Shown here piece by piece: positions 24,590 to 36,816 of a DNA stretch of 64,000 bases. Every line of letters begins with the position of its first letter. Position 1 is the first letter of the stretch. The notes under the pieces were generated by a model, which saw only the letters and a list, made by a program, of their open reading frames with translations, was not told the DNA's origin and searched no databases. Source of the stretch: Whitmania pigra (taxonomy: Eukaryota > Annelida > Clitellata > Hirudinida > Haemopidae); assembly GCA_021613335.1 (NCBI GenBank), contig JAJTWR010000353.1, positions 167,501 through 231,500 of the forward strand, given 5' to 3'. Both the position numbers and the translations under genes were made by a program.

Positions 24590-26617
24590 TTATCTTCCAG
24601 CAGACATTTTGTGAATATTTTTTTTTTTAAATTGTTTTGCTTAGTTGGCATAGACCAAGCTGACAATGGTAGATTGTAAACAGTAATGCAATGTGAATTT
24701 GTGTGAATACCAAAACGTAAGGCAGATTAAAAAGCTAAAAATTAAGTGAGACTTGCAACCAGTCTTTTAGAATAAAGCTGTCATGCTAAACTCTAAAGAA
24801 AAAGCTGAACTTAAACCATTCTTAATAGGGTAATTAAGGCTTCTACATTCACACTGTCATAAAATAATTAAGTGCAGAGCGAGGGACGATTGTTAGTTAT
24901 GCGCAAGAGAGATCTTCAACAAGAAGCGACAGGATCTGCAAAAACTAAAAAAAAACATGTCAGCATGAGGATTTATGACCACAAGGCACTAATGAAATTT
25001 CAAAAGTAACAGTCCAAGGGCATTAAACGGAAAATTTTAAGTATGTTAAAAAAACATCTGACTCAAAGACACGCTTATTACAAAACCACAGCCGAAAGTT
25101 TTTGGAAAGGTGGGATTTTATTCCTCCTAACTCAGTTTAGCTAGCTGATGCAACTAATGTCCAAAAAATCATTACCAAATGGCTTGAAAGTATTTGACAA
25201 ACATTGCAGAAGCACCGAGATAATTGCAGAGGAAAGCGACACCGAGAAACGAAATTCTGTGAGCAATTCAAATCGTACGTGCAGAGCCCTTCTTTAGGAG
25301 GTTCCTCTTAAAACACATCACTTCCATAAATCTTTTAAATCTTCCCAAATGAGACGAGGAAAGCAGGTCGATAGAAGATTCAAGAGCTCAAATCCATCGC
25401 AGCAGGAAGAAAAGTCAAGTCAAACATTGCTCAAAATCACTTGCTGGGTGAAAACATCAGGGGAAAACACTCATGATTTCTAATGACTGGTAATTCAAGT
25501 GGACTAAAACAGAATCTCACTGTCACAGTCTTCCGTTACATTCACGTCTTTTAGAAGGTATCAACTCGTATCATTGAGCAGAAATTACATCAATTACAGC
25601 AGGATCTCCAGTTAAAGTCAAATTCATCCATAGGTGTGCCGACTGAATGCCTACCGAAGGCATCCTTTTCTGACCGGGCTGACGGCGTTATTAAAGACAT
25701 CGGTGACACGAACGAGAGGTTCACAAACTCGCACTAAGTCGGTTCTCAAAAGCATTAAAACTGAGTGAATCAACTTTAACATGTCAATAAATAATGATGA
25801 CATTGATAACACTAAAAATCGAGATGAATAAAAAGAGTAATAAGTGCTGAGGTTTACGACAGCGGACGAAGCTATTCGGCACTAGATACCCATCGGCAAA
25901 CTCAGAACATCGACATAATTCCACACGTGTTTCAGAGAAACCAGAAATTCCTAGCTTTGAACTATAGAAGATTCTTCTGTTCTTCAGAATAAACAAAACA
26001 ATTTCCTAAAACATAAAAATTTCATAAAATAATGAAAATGTGTACTGTTTATAATATTCCAATCAAGATTAAGAATCAGTATGAATTCAACCAACCTTCT
26101 GCACTTGCTGCTTTAAATACTGAAATAAATGTGGTCAAATATTAGACATTAAAATATCAACAGTATAATTTATGGAGCATAATGCTCTGCATTACATAAA
26201 TTCTCAGCTATTTATGCAACACATATCATAATGGTCATGTACCACCACATGGCCTGTTACATGTTTAGAGCATCATTTGAGCTGATTGATCAATGGCCAA
26301 TATGATACAACTTACATAATTAAGATAGCTTATCATAGGCAACAGACATATTATGAACTGTGTAAAGTATTACAAACATTAAGGCATTATGAAGCATCTA
26401 ATGGATCCTAAAACAAGTCCGAGTATCAGGTATTGAGGAATTACAAATATTATCAGACAAAAAAGACCAGTAAACTTAATAAATATTTATTTTAATGATA
26501 ATGTTATTATTTATTTATACTATTTATTTATTTATTTTATTTAGGTACAACGGGTGAGACAATACAATTCATGAATAAATATCTAGTAACAGTTGTCAAC
26601 AACAAAAACAAACAATA
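24590..26617. other. 2-kb gap between MOCS2B and the 1190-aa gene
   Basis: No conserved frame on either strand. TTTATT clusters at about 26486 and 26520-26545 read as AATAAA on the minus strand, and could end the mRNA of the gene that stops at 26618. The remaining 1.9 kb is slightly less AT-rich than intronic DNA here. It could be a longer 3' untranslated region, but I see no structure that proves it. Confidence 0.5.
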
Positions 26618-29600
26618 CTAACAATCATGTAGGTACAATTGGGCACTTTCAAGGTTAAATGAACTTTTGCATACAGGAACATTCTTGTCCAAGCAAGAAC
26701 AGGCCATTTTTGATCTGTGGTCGTTACAATGACAAAATCTTTTAAATGTAGGTGCTTTAGCTGTGCTTGAGTTTCCACTCGAGAAATCTTTCTTCTGATC
26801 CTTTCCTACGCCAATCTTTTCATGGCCGTCTGCGTAACGGTGTTGTTGATGTTGACGGACGTTCTTTTTCGGGATGGAGTCGAAAGCATTCCGATTGCAA
26901 CCTCTTTTGAGGTTTTGCAAGTGGGAGATTCGAAAGGGAACCCTCTGGTTGTGTTCGTCCTTTTTGATGGAATCTTTAAACTTTGAACTATCAGAATGCA
27001 TTTTACTTTCTTTATTAGATGAAAAAGACTGACCCAAGTTCTCCTTGCAATTTACAAAACTGGGACCATTAAATTTATCTGGATAAGCATTATTAGAAAT
27101 ACTGGAAAATTGACAGACATTAGCTTGAAGGCTCTCATCAGCCAATGAGCTGCATCCTGGACTTAAATCTCTCAACGGAAGAACTTCGTCGTCCTCTATC
27201 GGAGAACCTAGATCTTCGGCATCTAATTTGCGACGATAAGGAAACCCCGAATAGTTCGGAGCAGTTTCACTTTCGTCGGCTAAACAGGTCAGTTCGCAGT
27301 AGCCAATATCTGGATGGCTTGCGAGATACGGTGCTTCGTGGCCTACGGAAGGTATGACTGCCAAATAGCAGTTGTAGGGTGCGTACATGGGTGAAATCAT
27401 GGGAAGTGTTGGCTGGAGTTGAAACTGTGGAGGACCAATTTCTGAGTCTTGAGACATAACTTGTCCCTGATCGACAATGCACTCGGGCGACGAGGCGAAT
27501 CCGACCTGGTAGGGATTGAAAGGAGAGTTGGCAGCAAAAGGTAGGTAGGGCAAAGGCATCATCAGGTCATCAGCACATGGATAGACTTGTTTGGGTAGCA
27601 TGAGTATGTTTGGTTGCAGGGCACAATTCAATATTTCTGATGATGTGCACTGAGAACCCTTGTCTTTTTCAGACACATTCAGACCATCTTCACTGGAACA
27701 ACTGGTAGATATATCGACTGGTAAACAATCCACATTGTTGTTGCCATCCTCAAAGTAACTGGTACTGACAACTCTCGAACTAATTCCATATTTCACATCA
27801 AATCTGTCAGAAAGCTTTTTAGGACTTCCATTATTGTTCTTAGATTGATCCTCAAATATAAAAGAAAAGCCAGAAGATACAACATTTTTGTTTTTCTCCA
27901 ATTTACTTAAATGTCTCGTGTCGAAAAAGACTGCATCTTCACCTTTAACAGCAGACAGTGGATCTGACTTCATTTCATCAAAAATGCACTGTTGGGCCAA
28001 ATGCTTGTCAAACTCCAGTGAAGATGATACATTTTTGTTGACATGCTTGCGGCCAGTACGCAGTTTTTCTTCATTTAAAAGATGACATTTAAAACTGTCC
28101 ACCAATTCATTTTTAGAAAGAGATTCATTTTCTGGTGAAGTGACATTTGATGAAATTAATGAGTCACTAATCGTGTCAACATTTTGACTAGCCATTGATT
28201 GAGGGCAATTAAGCATTCCCTTTTCAAACTGTGAGCCACTAGATTGCACATCAGACAAATCTGAAGTTTTTAAATCACAACTGGTTCCGTTGGTCAATCT
28301 CCGGTCTTCAAAATTTGAATCCACTGCCTCGAGTTTGGAAAAATTGTCAGTTTTGGCACTTGTGACCTTTTTCCTCTCGAGACACAACTTCCCTTGAGAA
28401 GGCTTAGATGACCTCTCGTGAACTTTGACCTTCTTTTTCTTCTGCACTGTGACAAACTCTTCTAGTTCCGACTCTTTGGAGCTCAATTCATCTCCGGATG
28501 AATTTGTGGAATAGGAAAATTCAGTTAGCTTGTCGTCATCCTCGGTAGATTTCTTATTCAAATCGGCATGCAGTTTGTGGATATAATTTATCTTTTGCTT
28601 CGTATGAGTCTTTGACAAGTCATTGTGATTGCATTGATTAAAATTAGAGTTTGAGAGAATATTAACATCAGATCTAACATCTTTGCCATTGGGCATGATT
28701 TCAGGAAATCCGTCGACAACATCGCATCGAGATGCTTCGGACCAATTGGTCGCAACATCTTTCAGACTGAATTTCAGCAAATCTCTTGATTCATTGGCAG
28801 CCCTGGCATTGCTATTGTTAAAGTTATTCATTGGTTTTTGATTGCACAAGTTACGGAGACCCAAATGTGAATCTCCTGAGTCAACAATTTCTTCTGGGGG
28901 CAGAGTGTCACCCCATGAAATAGATGTTTGGTTATCGGGCATAGCTTCCTGGCTGCCATCATTATTGAGCTCTTCAGTACGAAGTGAAGGACCGGACCTG
29001 ACGGAATCTCCGATAGAGGAAGACATTTCATTATCGAGGCTGCTGCTCTTAGAGAACGTACGGCATTCGTAGGGCGCAGCTGGGGTAGGCTCCGATGCAG
29101 AAGAATTGCTGACAGTTCCCAAATTAAGCGACCTGTCCTTCTTTTTTTTCCTCCTCAGGCCAGGCTTCTTATTTCCGCACGAAGAGTTAATGGAGCCATT
29201 GCTTCTCTGACTGGTCTCCATGTCTCCGCAGTCGCTTTTGTCCAAGCAAGAAGGAAGTGCATCCTTGCCTTCTATAAACGAAACGAGTTGTTCAATCGAT
29301 TTCTGGGCATCTTGTTCTCTGTGTGCAATAGCTTCTGACGAGTCTTTGCAGCGCTTTTTCTGTATTTTAGCATCCTTTCTTTGTTTCATGATTTCATACC
29401 TGCTCATGTTTTTTGAATTCTGACTGAAACTCCTGCCATACTTTGAGGATGAATAAGAAGCTTCTTCGGAATTGATTTCACAGCTCTGACCTTGCTCATT
29501 CACAGAGCAATAAGATGTGCCAACATCAGAAGCTGTCATTTTAAGCAATGCTTTAGATTACAAATTGTAAATCAGTCAAACATCTATAAACATCCATTTA

Positions 29601-30272
29601 ACATATAAAAAAAACTAATCTTCATAACAAACCTGAGTTAGGTTTGGAAGAGTCATTAACGCAGTCGTTGCCGGCATCACTGGATTTGCTTTTTGAAACG
29701 AGGTGCAATAATGATGAATTCGGATCTATCAGATTATCGATTTCTTCGTAAAAAACGTTTTTTACATCACCATCAGATCTTCTGAAACCATCATCCACAA
29801 ACTCTGATTCTGAGTACCTCTCGCAAGATTCAACATCGGTCTGTTCATCTGTATTCAATGTCAGAAATTCATCATATCTGTGAGTATTTTTCACTTTTGT
29901 TACAGAGTTGGAAAGATTTTTCTGCTGAATTTCATATAAGCTAAGATGGGTTGGGTAAGGCAGAAGCTCTTCCATAATATTACAATCCTCACAAGACAGA
30001 TTTGTATCTTCAGACTTTAGCCCACTATGTGCTAATGAATGGTCAAATAAGTTTGACAAACTTAAGTTCTTGTCGATAGAGGCCGTTGCAGAGTCAGGCG
30101 TTGAACAAGCAGAAAATGAACCATCGTATAAAAGAGAGTTGGTTGTATGAACGAGGCGATTGTATAAGTGTATATCATATTCCGAGTAGTTATCTGGGGT
30201 GGTCCGGTTTTCAGAATTATAAACATTATTTTCCGACAATCTTCGCTCTCCTCCGTAATTGTCGTCGGACAT
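26618..30272 (-). CDS. Unrecognised polar, Ser/Asp/Asn-rich protein, 2 exons, 1190 aa
   Basis: Exons in transcript order: 30272-29633 and 29550-26618, joined in frame (GT donor at 29632, AG acceptor at 29552-29551). The start is the ATG of MSDDNYGGERRL. I do not recognise the family. Most of the chain is predicted disordered: rich in Ser, Asp, Asn, Glu and Lys, with no membrane segment. Visible local features: a charged segment SRYEIMKQRKDAKIQKKR soon after the junction; a lysine cluster GLRRKKKKDRSL; a Pro/Tyr/Phe-rich region (PYLPFAANSPFNPYQVGF, then a run ending MYAPYNCYLAVIP); and a short Cys/His-rich tail (FCHCNDHRSKMACSCLDKN). The FNPYQVGF stretch weakly resembles a PAM2 peptide, which would suggest contact with poly(A)-binding protein. 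That is speculation. Length and intact frame argue strongly for a real gene. Confidence 0.85.
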
Positions 30273-31666
30273 GTTTATCCATATCAAAATTCCAATGACT
30301 AACCACTACCCTGAAAACGCCTCTTCTGCTTTAATCCATAAAATGGAAAGAAATTAATGAAATACTAACCGGTCTCTGATTATTATCAGAAAGTTGCGAA
30401 ATATTAAAAGGAGAATTCGACGTTGTTCCTAAGCGACGCAAAATATGTAGTTTTCAATTCGAAAACAAAAAGTCGTTACTGAACAGCGGCGGTAATGGCG
30501 CAAACATCCTAGCCACAACAAATACACTTTACGGAGAAATCCGATTACGAGAATATTAAATAAAATGACTGATCCGTCTTAATCCAGTGCGATTCAGAAC
30601 TGTTGTCATGACGCTGACACCATCACACTACAACCTACACGAGCCGACGAAAACCTCATCCGATGGTGTCTCAGATAGATGGCGTTTGTAATGACAAATT
30701 AAAATATTTATTCCCTCATTGAATGCTATTTTTTTAAATTATAAATATATATATAATAATTAAAATTGTAACATAGCTAGCATTGAACGAGGTGATTAAC
30801 AAAGAGTTCCAAAAGGGTTAGTGACCCTAACTTTCACTTGTAACATCGACAGAATTTTTGGGCTTTCTTGTTAAAAGTGAACAAATAAAATCAGTCCAAA
30901 ATGGGCAAACAAGTTTTTTTGCGGGAATTGAAAGCGTTCCACTGCCACTCAAGTCGTTTACATAATATCCACGACGAAATTTTTGCGGTGGTAAGTAAAT
31001 AAAAGTTTGAAATATCAATTATTTTGCATGTGAATGAAACTAAGCATATACAACAGCACATTCCGAGGTGGATGCTTTAGCATGTTTTCTGCAGTGGCGC
31101 CGAATTTCATAGAAAATTATGAGCAAAGAAATTAGATAAAAAAAAAACAATGTAAATGAGCTCACTCATATAATTTAATAAATTCTGACAAATTTAAGAT
31201 TTGGTATATTATATATCTGCGCAATCAGGATGCCAAATCTCTCCGTTGTTACTCAAGAGATTTTAATAGTATATTGGCAAAAAAAAACTCAGGCAATGCG
31301 AAATTCCAATCCACAAACACATTATTTACAATTAGATCTTAAAATGAACAAAATGTCATAGATGAATTGAGCCGCAATTAAAAAAAAACTAAATAGATTC
31401 GATTAAAATATAAAATGCAAAAAAGCATGCTGACTACATAAGAATTGTGATAGAGGTACAGAGAAATATGATAAACTCCAAAGCTAATTAAAAGTACAAA
31501 AGTCACATTACTTTCATATCAACAAATTAACGAACTTGCACAATCACATTTCTAAGATTTTTCACTGAAAATTAAAACAAAATAGGAACACATAAAACAT
31601 ATTTTGTATAATCTGAACCAAGAATATTAAGATCAATGACAATGGGAATTACAAGGACAAAACAAA
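30273..31666. other. Intergenic, 5' region of the 1190-aa gene and 3' region of DENND5
   Basis: Both flanking genes are on the minus strand, so the left part holds the promoter of the 1190-aa gene and the right part the DENND5 3' untranslated region. A minus-strand AATAAA is readable at about 30706. No other gene can be supported. Confidence 0.55.
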
Positions 31667-34600
31667 TCACAGTACAATTCCCCGGATGATCGAGGCTTCA
31701 AGGGTGACCTTGAACTCTTTCAGGGAATCCAAAAGATCGAGGACAAATTGCAACTTCTGTGGATCTCTGAGAAAAGAAAGTTCCTCATACATGGATACTG
31801 TAATTGGACTTCTGCTCACCAATTTCACCCATCTCTGGAGCAGTCTATCCCTGAAAGTTTGGATATATACAAGGGGTCAATGGGATTGACCATACATACC
31901 ATATGCTATTCCTTAGAACTGAATTCAAACAAGATCTGTTTTTTCTATTTTACACAAAATGTTTATTTAATTAATTGCATCAATTAGACAAATGCATCAC
32001 ATTCATAGCGTCTATGAATATAGACATTATATCTATATGACCTATGAATAAACTTCAAAAAAATATTATTGATTTTGATTAATTTATTTGACATTAATTA
32101 CATTTAATAATAAACTAAACTAAAACCAGTAGAAAATTGTATGCATAAGAATGCATGAAACAAAAATGCCAGAAAAATCTAACAGACCTCAGTCCGATGC
32201 AGACAAGTATTTGAAATCTTTCATCTTTGCCAATGGCCTCCGAAGCCTGGTTGATCATGGATACCACGTAGCAGAAACTTTGCATGGTGGTCTTGATCTC
32301 AGTGGATATCACATACTCCTTATTCATCATGATGCTCTCAAAACACAACATCACCTTTTCTGATAAAGTGATAAAGATAAGAAAATAAGTAGCTCTATTT
32401 GTTTTAACTTGTTAATCAACAAAAATTCAGAAAAACTGACTTCCTAATTAACTCAGAATACAATTCCATAATGTTATTTTTGACATTAATTGAACATGTA
32501 TCAACAGACAAACAAGAAGTTGAGACAAACAAATAAATGGAATAACAACCCAAGAAGTCCCAAATGAAGAATCTATTTCTGAAGAGCCTTGAAGACCTGA
32601 AGCCATATTGGAATATGAGCTCCATGCAGGGCACAAGTCCTCCTTCACCACATAGTAAGATGGTGGCACTTCCCCTCTAAAATTCAATGGAGCATGACAA
32701 AACTCTGATTTTGATAGGTTGTTAAAAGTGTTATTTCATTTTGGGTTTATTATTTATATAATTAAACGTTTAAATAAGAAAATCAAAATAATGCATCAAA
32801 ATGCAAGATAAAAATATGATACAAAAACAATGTAGAATCTCCATATATATTGAAATAACCCGGGGGTCCGCAAATAAGTAAGTTAACTAATAAGTTTATT
32901 AGAGCAGGTATTCAGTTAACGGAACTGAATAATAGAAGTTAAGCGTTTAAGGAATTGAGGTACTTAAGGATGCAAATGGTTATTTGGGCTTCTAAGTTGT
33001 CTTGATTCTCGTTGTTTGTCAGGTGATTATCGAGAATGCTTTTCTGTAGCAAAAATAGATCCCACGTGCCCGGAAAAGATGCCAAATATAATTAAGTATA
33101 AATTTAATTATATTAGCAATATAAACTTAATTAATTTCCAAAAATCTAAGTTTACAACATTACACCCTCCTTAAATCTGTTCGTCCCGAACAGACTGCTG
33201 CTCCCCGTGGTACTTCGCCAGTTGGGGAATGTGTGCCACCTTCATTTTTACTCTCGGGACACAATCTCTAACATGGTGCCCATGCATCACCATTGTTTCA
33301 ATGCAAGCCCTTCCTCTTCTCGTATCTCTACTAAAACGCTTGCTGAAAAAGATCAGCAAAACAACCAACAGCACTAAATGCTCGCCTCGAATCTCCGACG
33401 ACTTCCGAAGGCCAGAAAGCCCGCCCTGACTGAGAACTCCACAAATGAACTCCTCAGACATTGATCCCATCTTATCAACCACGTACTCACGACCGCCGAG
33501 TACCTCACCGCCACCCTTAGTTACAATGACATCCGCAGCTCCAACCTTCACAACATCCACAGCTGAATCGAATTCGGAAACTCCCAACCCCAGTTCCTCC
33601 ACTGATTCCTCAACTCGAGGAGGCTCCACTCTGGTCTCTCCCAAAGTCCCCCCTTCAATTATTTCTTCGGTTCTCTCCACAACCGATACCAACAAGGCAA
33701 TCGTGCACGGAATTGGCTCATCGGGCACTGGCGCGACTTCTCTGGAGTTTGCGAAACTTTCCCTCAGCTCACCTTTGTCCTCATTCTCAACATTTATTGG
33801 GAGCTCCACTATTGGACTGTCCCCGTCAACTACCAAACTGGCCTCACTCACCTCAGCAAAGGTCTCCTCAGCACCGTTCTCCTCACCCAGCTCTTCCCTC
33901 AGCTCCATTCCCGATTCCTCACTCCATGGAAGAAACACTTCGCTTTCCAAAGTTCTTCCATCTACAATTTCCTCGGTCTCCTTCTCAACCGAAACCAGTG
34001 TGGCAATCGGGTACACTGCTGAGGCCTCAGCTGGCATGATGTTTATGGTGCTTGATGGAGTCTCCTCCGGTTGGTAGCTAGTAGAGGCCTTGTTGGAGAA
34101 AACCTTAGTTACTTTTTCCATCTTTTCTTCAAAGCTTTGCATCATTTTATCCATATTTCCCATCACCCATTTCAGACCCGGATCAACAAATATATAAGCT
34201 TCTGGATCCTTACCCTGGTCTACTATCCACGACAGCAGGCGATCCTGCAGTTCTTCCCTGGAGCCTTTCGAATCCATTTGCCTCAACTTAAGCTCACGTC
34301 TCATTCCAGCAAAAGTTAAATCTTCTAAGACCTTGCTCATGACTTAATTTTTGGGATCCCACTCCTGACACCAATGAAATAACCCGGGGGTCCGCAAATA
34401 AGTAAGTTAACTAATAAGTTTATTAGAGCAGGTATTCAGTTAACGGAACTGAATAATAGAAGTTAAGCGTTTAAGGAATTGAGGTACTTAAGGATGCAAA
34501 TGGTTATTTGGGCTTCTAAGTTGTCTTGATTCTCGTTGTTTGTCAGGTGATTATCGAGAATGCTTTTCTGTAGCAAAAATAGATCCCACGTGCCCGGAAA

Positions 34601-34677
34601 AGATGCCAAATATAATTAAGTATAAATTTAATTATATTAGCAATATAAACTTAATTAATTTCCAAAAATCTAAGTTT

Positions 34678-34721
<44 letters not shown>

Positions 34722-36765
34722 TATTATTATTTTTTTTTTAATGCCTCAAATACAAACTTCTTTCTCTGGTCGACAGAAATGCTTCACAAGACTGTTGACA
34801 GCATCACTCAACTTTTCTCTGATCTCGTTGACGCATATTCCTTATAGAAAATTACATATTTTACTTACAATTACAGGCTTTAAAATTTAAAGGCTTGTGA
34901 AACACCATCCCTTGCATTCTAAATAAATTTTATTTAAACACTTCATTGAAACAATTATTTATACATCAACAATACTTTAATTTTTCTGGCAAATTGAAAG
35001 AAGACAATATAAACATCGGTGCATATTTAATTTAAGGATGGGATAATTAATTATCAGCAGGCTTAAAAGGATGCAACTCTTCAAAGCGGTAACAAAGTAT
35101 GAATAAGTTCTCAATTAAGTATTTATTTATTTATTTGATTATAGTCCATTGCATAACTCAGGTGATTTGGACTTTCTCAATTAAGCAATTAGATGCCTAG
35201 AAAAAGAATTTTGATTAACTTGGTTCGAGGTGTCTGCTCGAAGCACTGGGTGACCTGCACCTGGGAGGAGTGCGACATCTTTCCACCAGTTCTAAAACGA
35301 ATCAAACGTCATCAAAACTTTCCCTTTAAATTATTTTTACTCTATTCAAATAATCTGTAAATATTGCAAAAGACAGCGTTGACAAAAACAACAACCGTTG
35401 GAATCAATGGACGGAGGTGCAAGCTCCGCAACAAGCAATCTCTCCAGGGCTCCATCATCAACTCCCTTTCCAAGCCATCTTCCACATGGAAACCTCAAAA
35501 CATTGAATCGAATAATGCAACAAACTTGAAATAAAGTGAAATGCTGTACTACAGCTACATTCAGTACAATGTATACAAAATGTATATAATACATAAATCA
35601 TGTTTGTATTTCAATCAATTTTCAGGCAGTTTTGGAATAATATTTTCATTTAAAAATGTTTAATTATTATTTATTTATTCATTGACAAATCCACCATTCC
35701 TATTCTCAACCTCAGAATTGTATAAGTGTTTAAAACTAAAATATCGAATAACCGTCCTAATCATCTAGCTATGCAACGGGCATTAATAAAACATTACTTT
35801 TAAATATCGAATAATAAAATAAAAGTCCAAATCATCTTAATTATGCAAAAGACTATAATCAAATAAATAAATAAATAATAAAATAAATCAGATTACAAGC
35901 AAACCTGTAAGTGTGACCAGTAATTTCATTCCTGACCAGTACATGTTCCACCAGCCACTTCGCAGACATCCCGCTGTTGTCATGGCCTATTCTCATGGTT
36001 GTCAAAATTCCCAAGTTTTTGTGCTGCAATAGAGTTAATAGAGTTATTTAAAATTCTAAATTAATGTTTTAAATGAATAAAGGGCAGACGAACCTTGATC
36101 AAAACGTCGAGAGAATGTTTAAGCAATGGAATCTCTTCAGTATCACCAAGCTGGCCTGACAGTCTGGAGTGTTGAGAAATAAATTATTAAAGCTAAATGA
36201 ATATCTAATTTTTAATGAAATCTTCAATAAATAATTAACCAAAAAAGCAACTTCTACACAACCTAGAATTATTCTTATGAACAAACATATTGAAATAAGT
36301 TAAAGTTCTCCAAAAGTTCACCTGATCCAGCAGTTGGCAGTGGTTGTGCCACCCCCCATCTTCAGCCGAGGAAATATGAGCACCCTGTACACCATAGCTG
36401 TCAAGTCAGCAACAATAATCATAAATAAATAATCATAATCTTAAAGCCATAATGGCATAAACTGTCAAAACACAGCTGCAAGCCATCTACAATGGCCATT
36501 AACAAATATTATTATTATTAACAGTAACAAACATTAAATTCAGAATAAAGAATCCCTTTCAAAATTAAAAATAAATTTGAGAGTTAAAATCCTATTAAAT
36601 GAATCTTTAATGGTAGAATGAAGAGACTCATGTTGGCAAAGGTGTTCGTGAAACAGTGGTAGTCGACGGCGTTGAGACTCAACAAGTGGAACAAGAACTG
36701 CTCTCTTTCCTCTTCGCATCTCAGAAAGGCATATCTCTTGTACAACTTCCTGGCATATTAATTTA

Positions 36766-36816
<51 letters not shown>

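Larger units (their letters stand above)
32851..34683 (-). mobile_element. Young non-autonomous LTR retrotransposon, 1833 bp
   Basis: Two 309-bp direct repeats (32851-33159 and 34375-34683), identical as far as I can compare, begin TG and end CA. Between them lie 1215 bp with one ORF on the minus strand. Reading on that strand, the LTR is followed after one base by TGGTGTCAGGAGTGGGAT, which matches the complement of a tRNA-Leu 3' end including CCA. The downstream LTR is preceded by AAGGAGGGTGTAA, a polypurine tract. Orientation of ORF, primer site and tract all agree. The element sits in an AT dinucleotide run, so the target duplication (ATAT repeats on both sides) cannot be sized. No protease, reverse transcriptase, RNase H or integrase is present, so it must move with enzymes made elsewhere. 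PBS and tract style suggest Ty3/gypsy ancestry. It lies in DENND5 intron 22, same strand. Confidence 0.93.

Noticed and set aside
30827..31018. 63-aa minus-strand frame ending SVDVTSES
   Set aside because: No homology seen, starts at a non-ATG codon region, and lies in the 3' side of DENND5 without splice support.
33445..34077. 210-aa Ser/Thr/Pro-rich plus-strand frame inside the LTR element
   Set aside because: Antisense shadow of the element's own ORF, which agrees with the primer site and polypurine tract in orientation.
34684..34692. Exact target duplication of the LTR element
   Set aside because: Both flanks are AT dinucleotide runs, so any even length from 4 to 8 fits. A size cannot be claimed.
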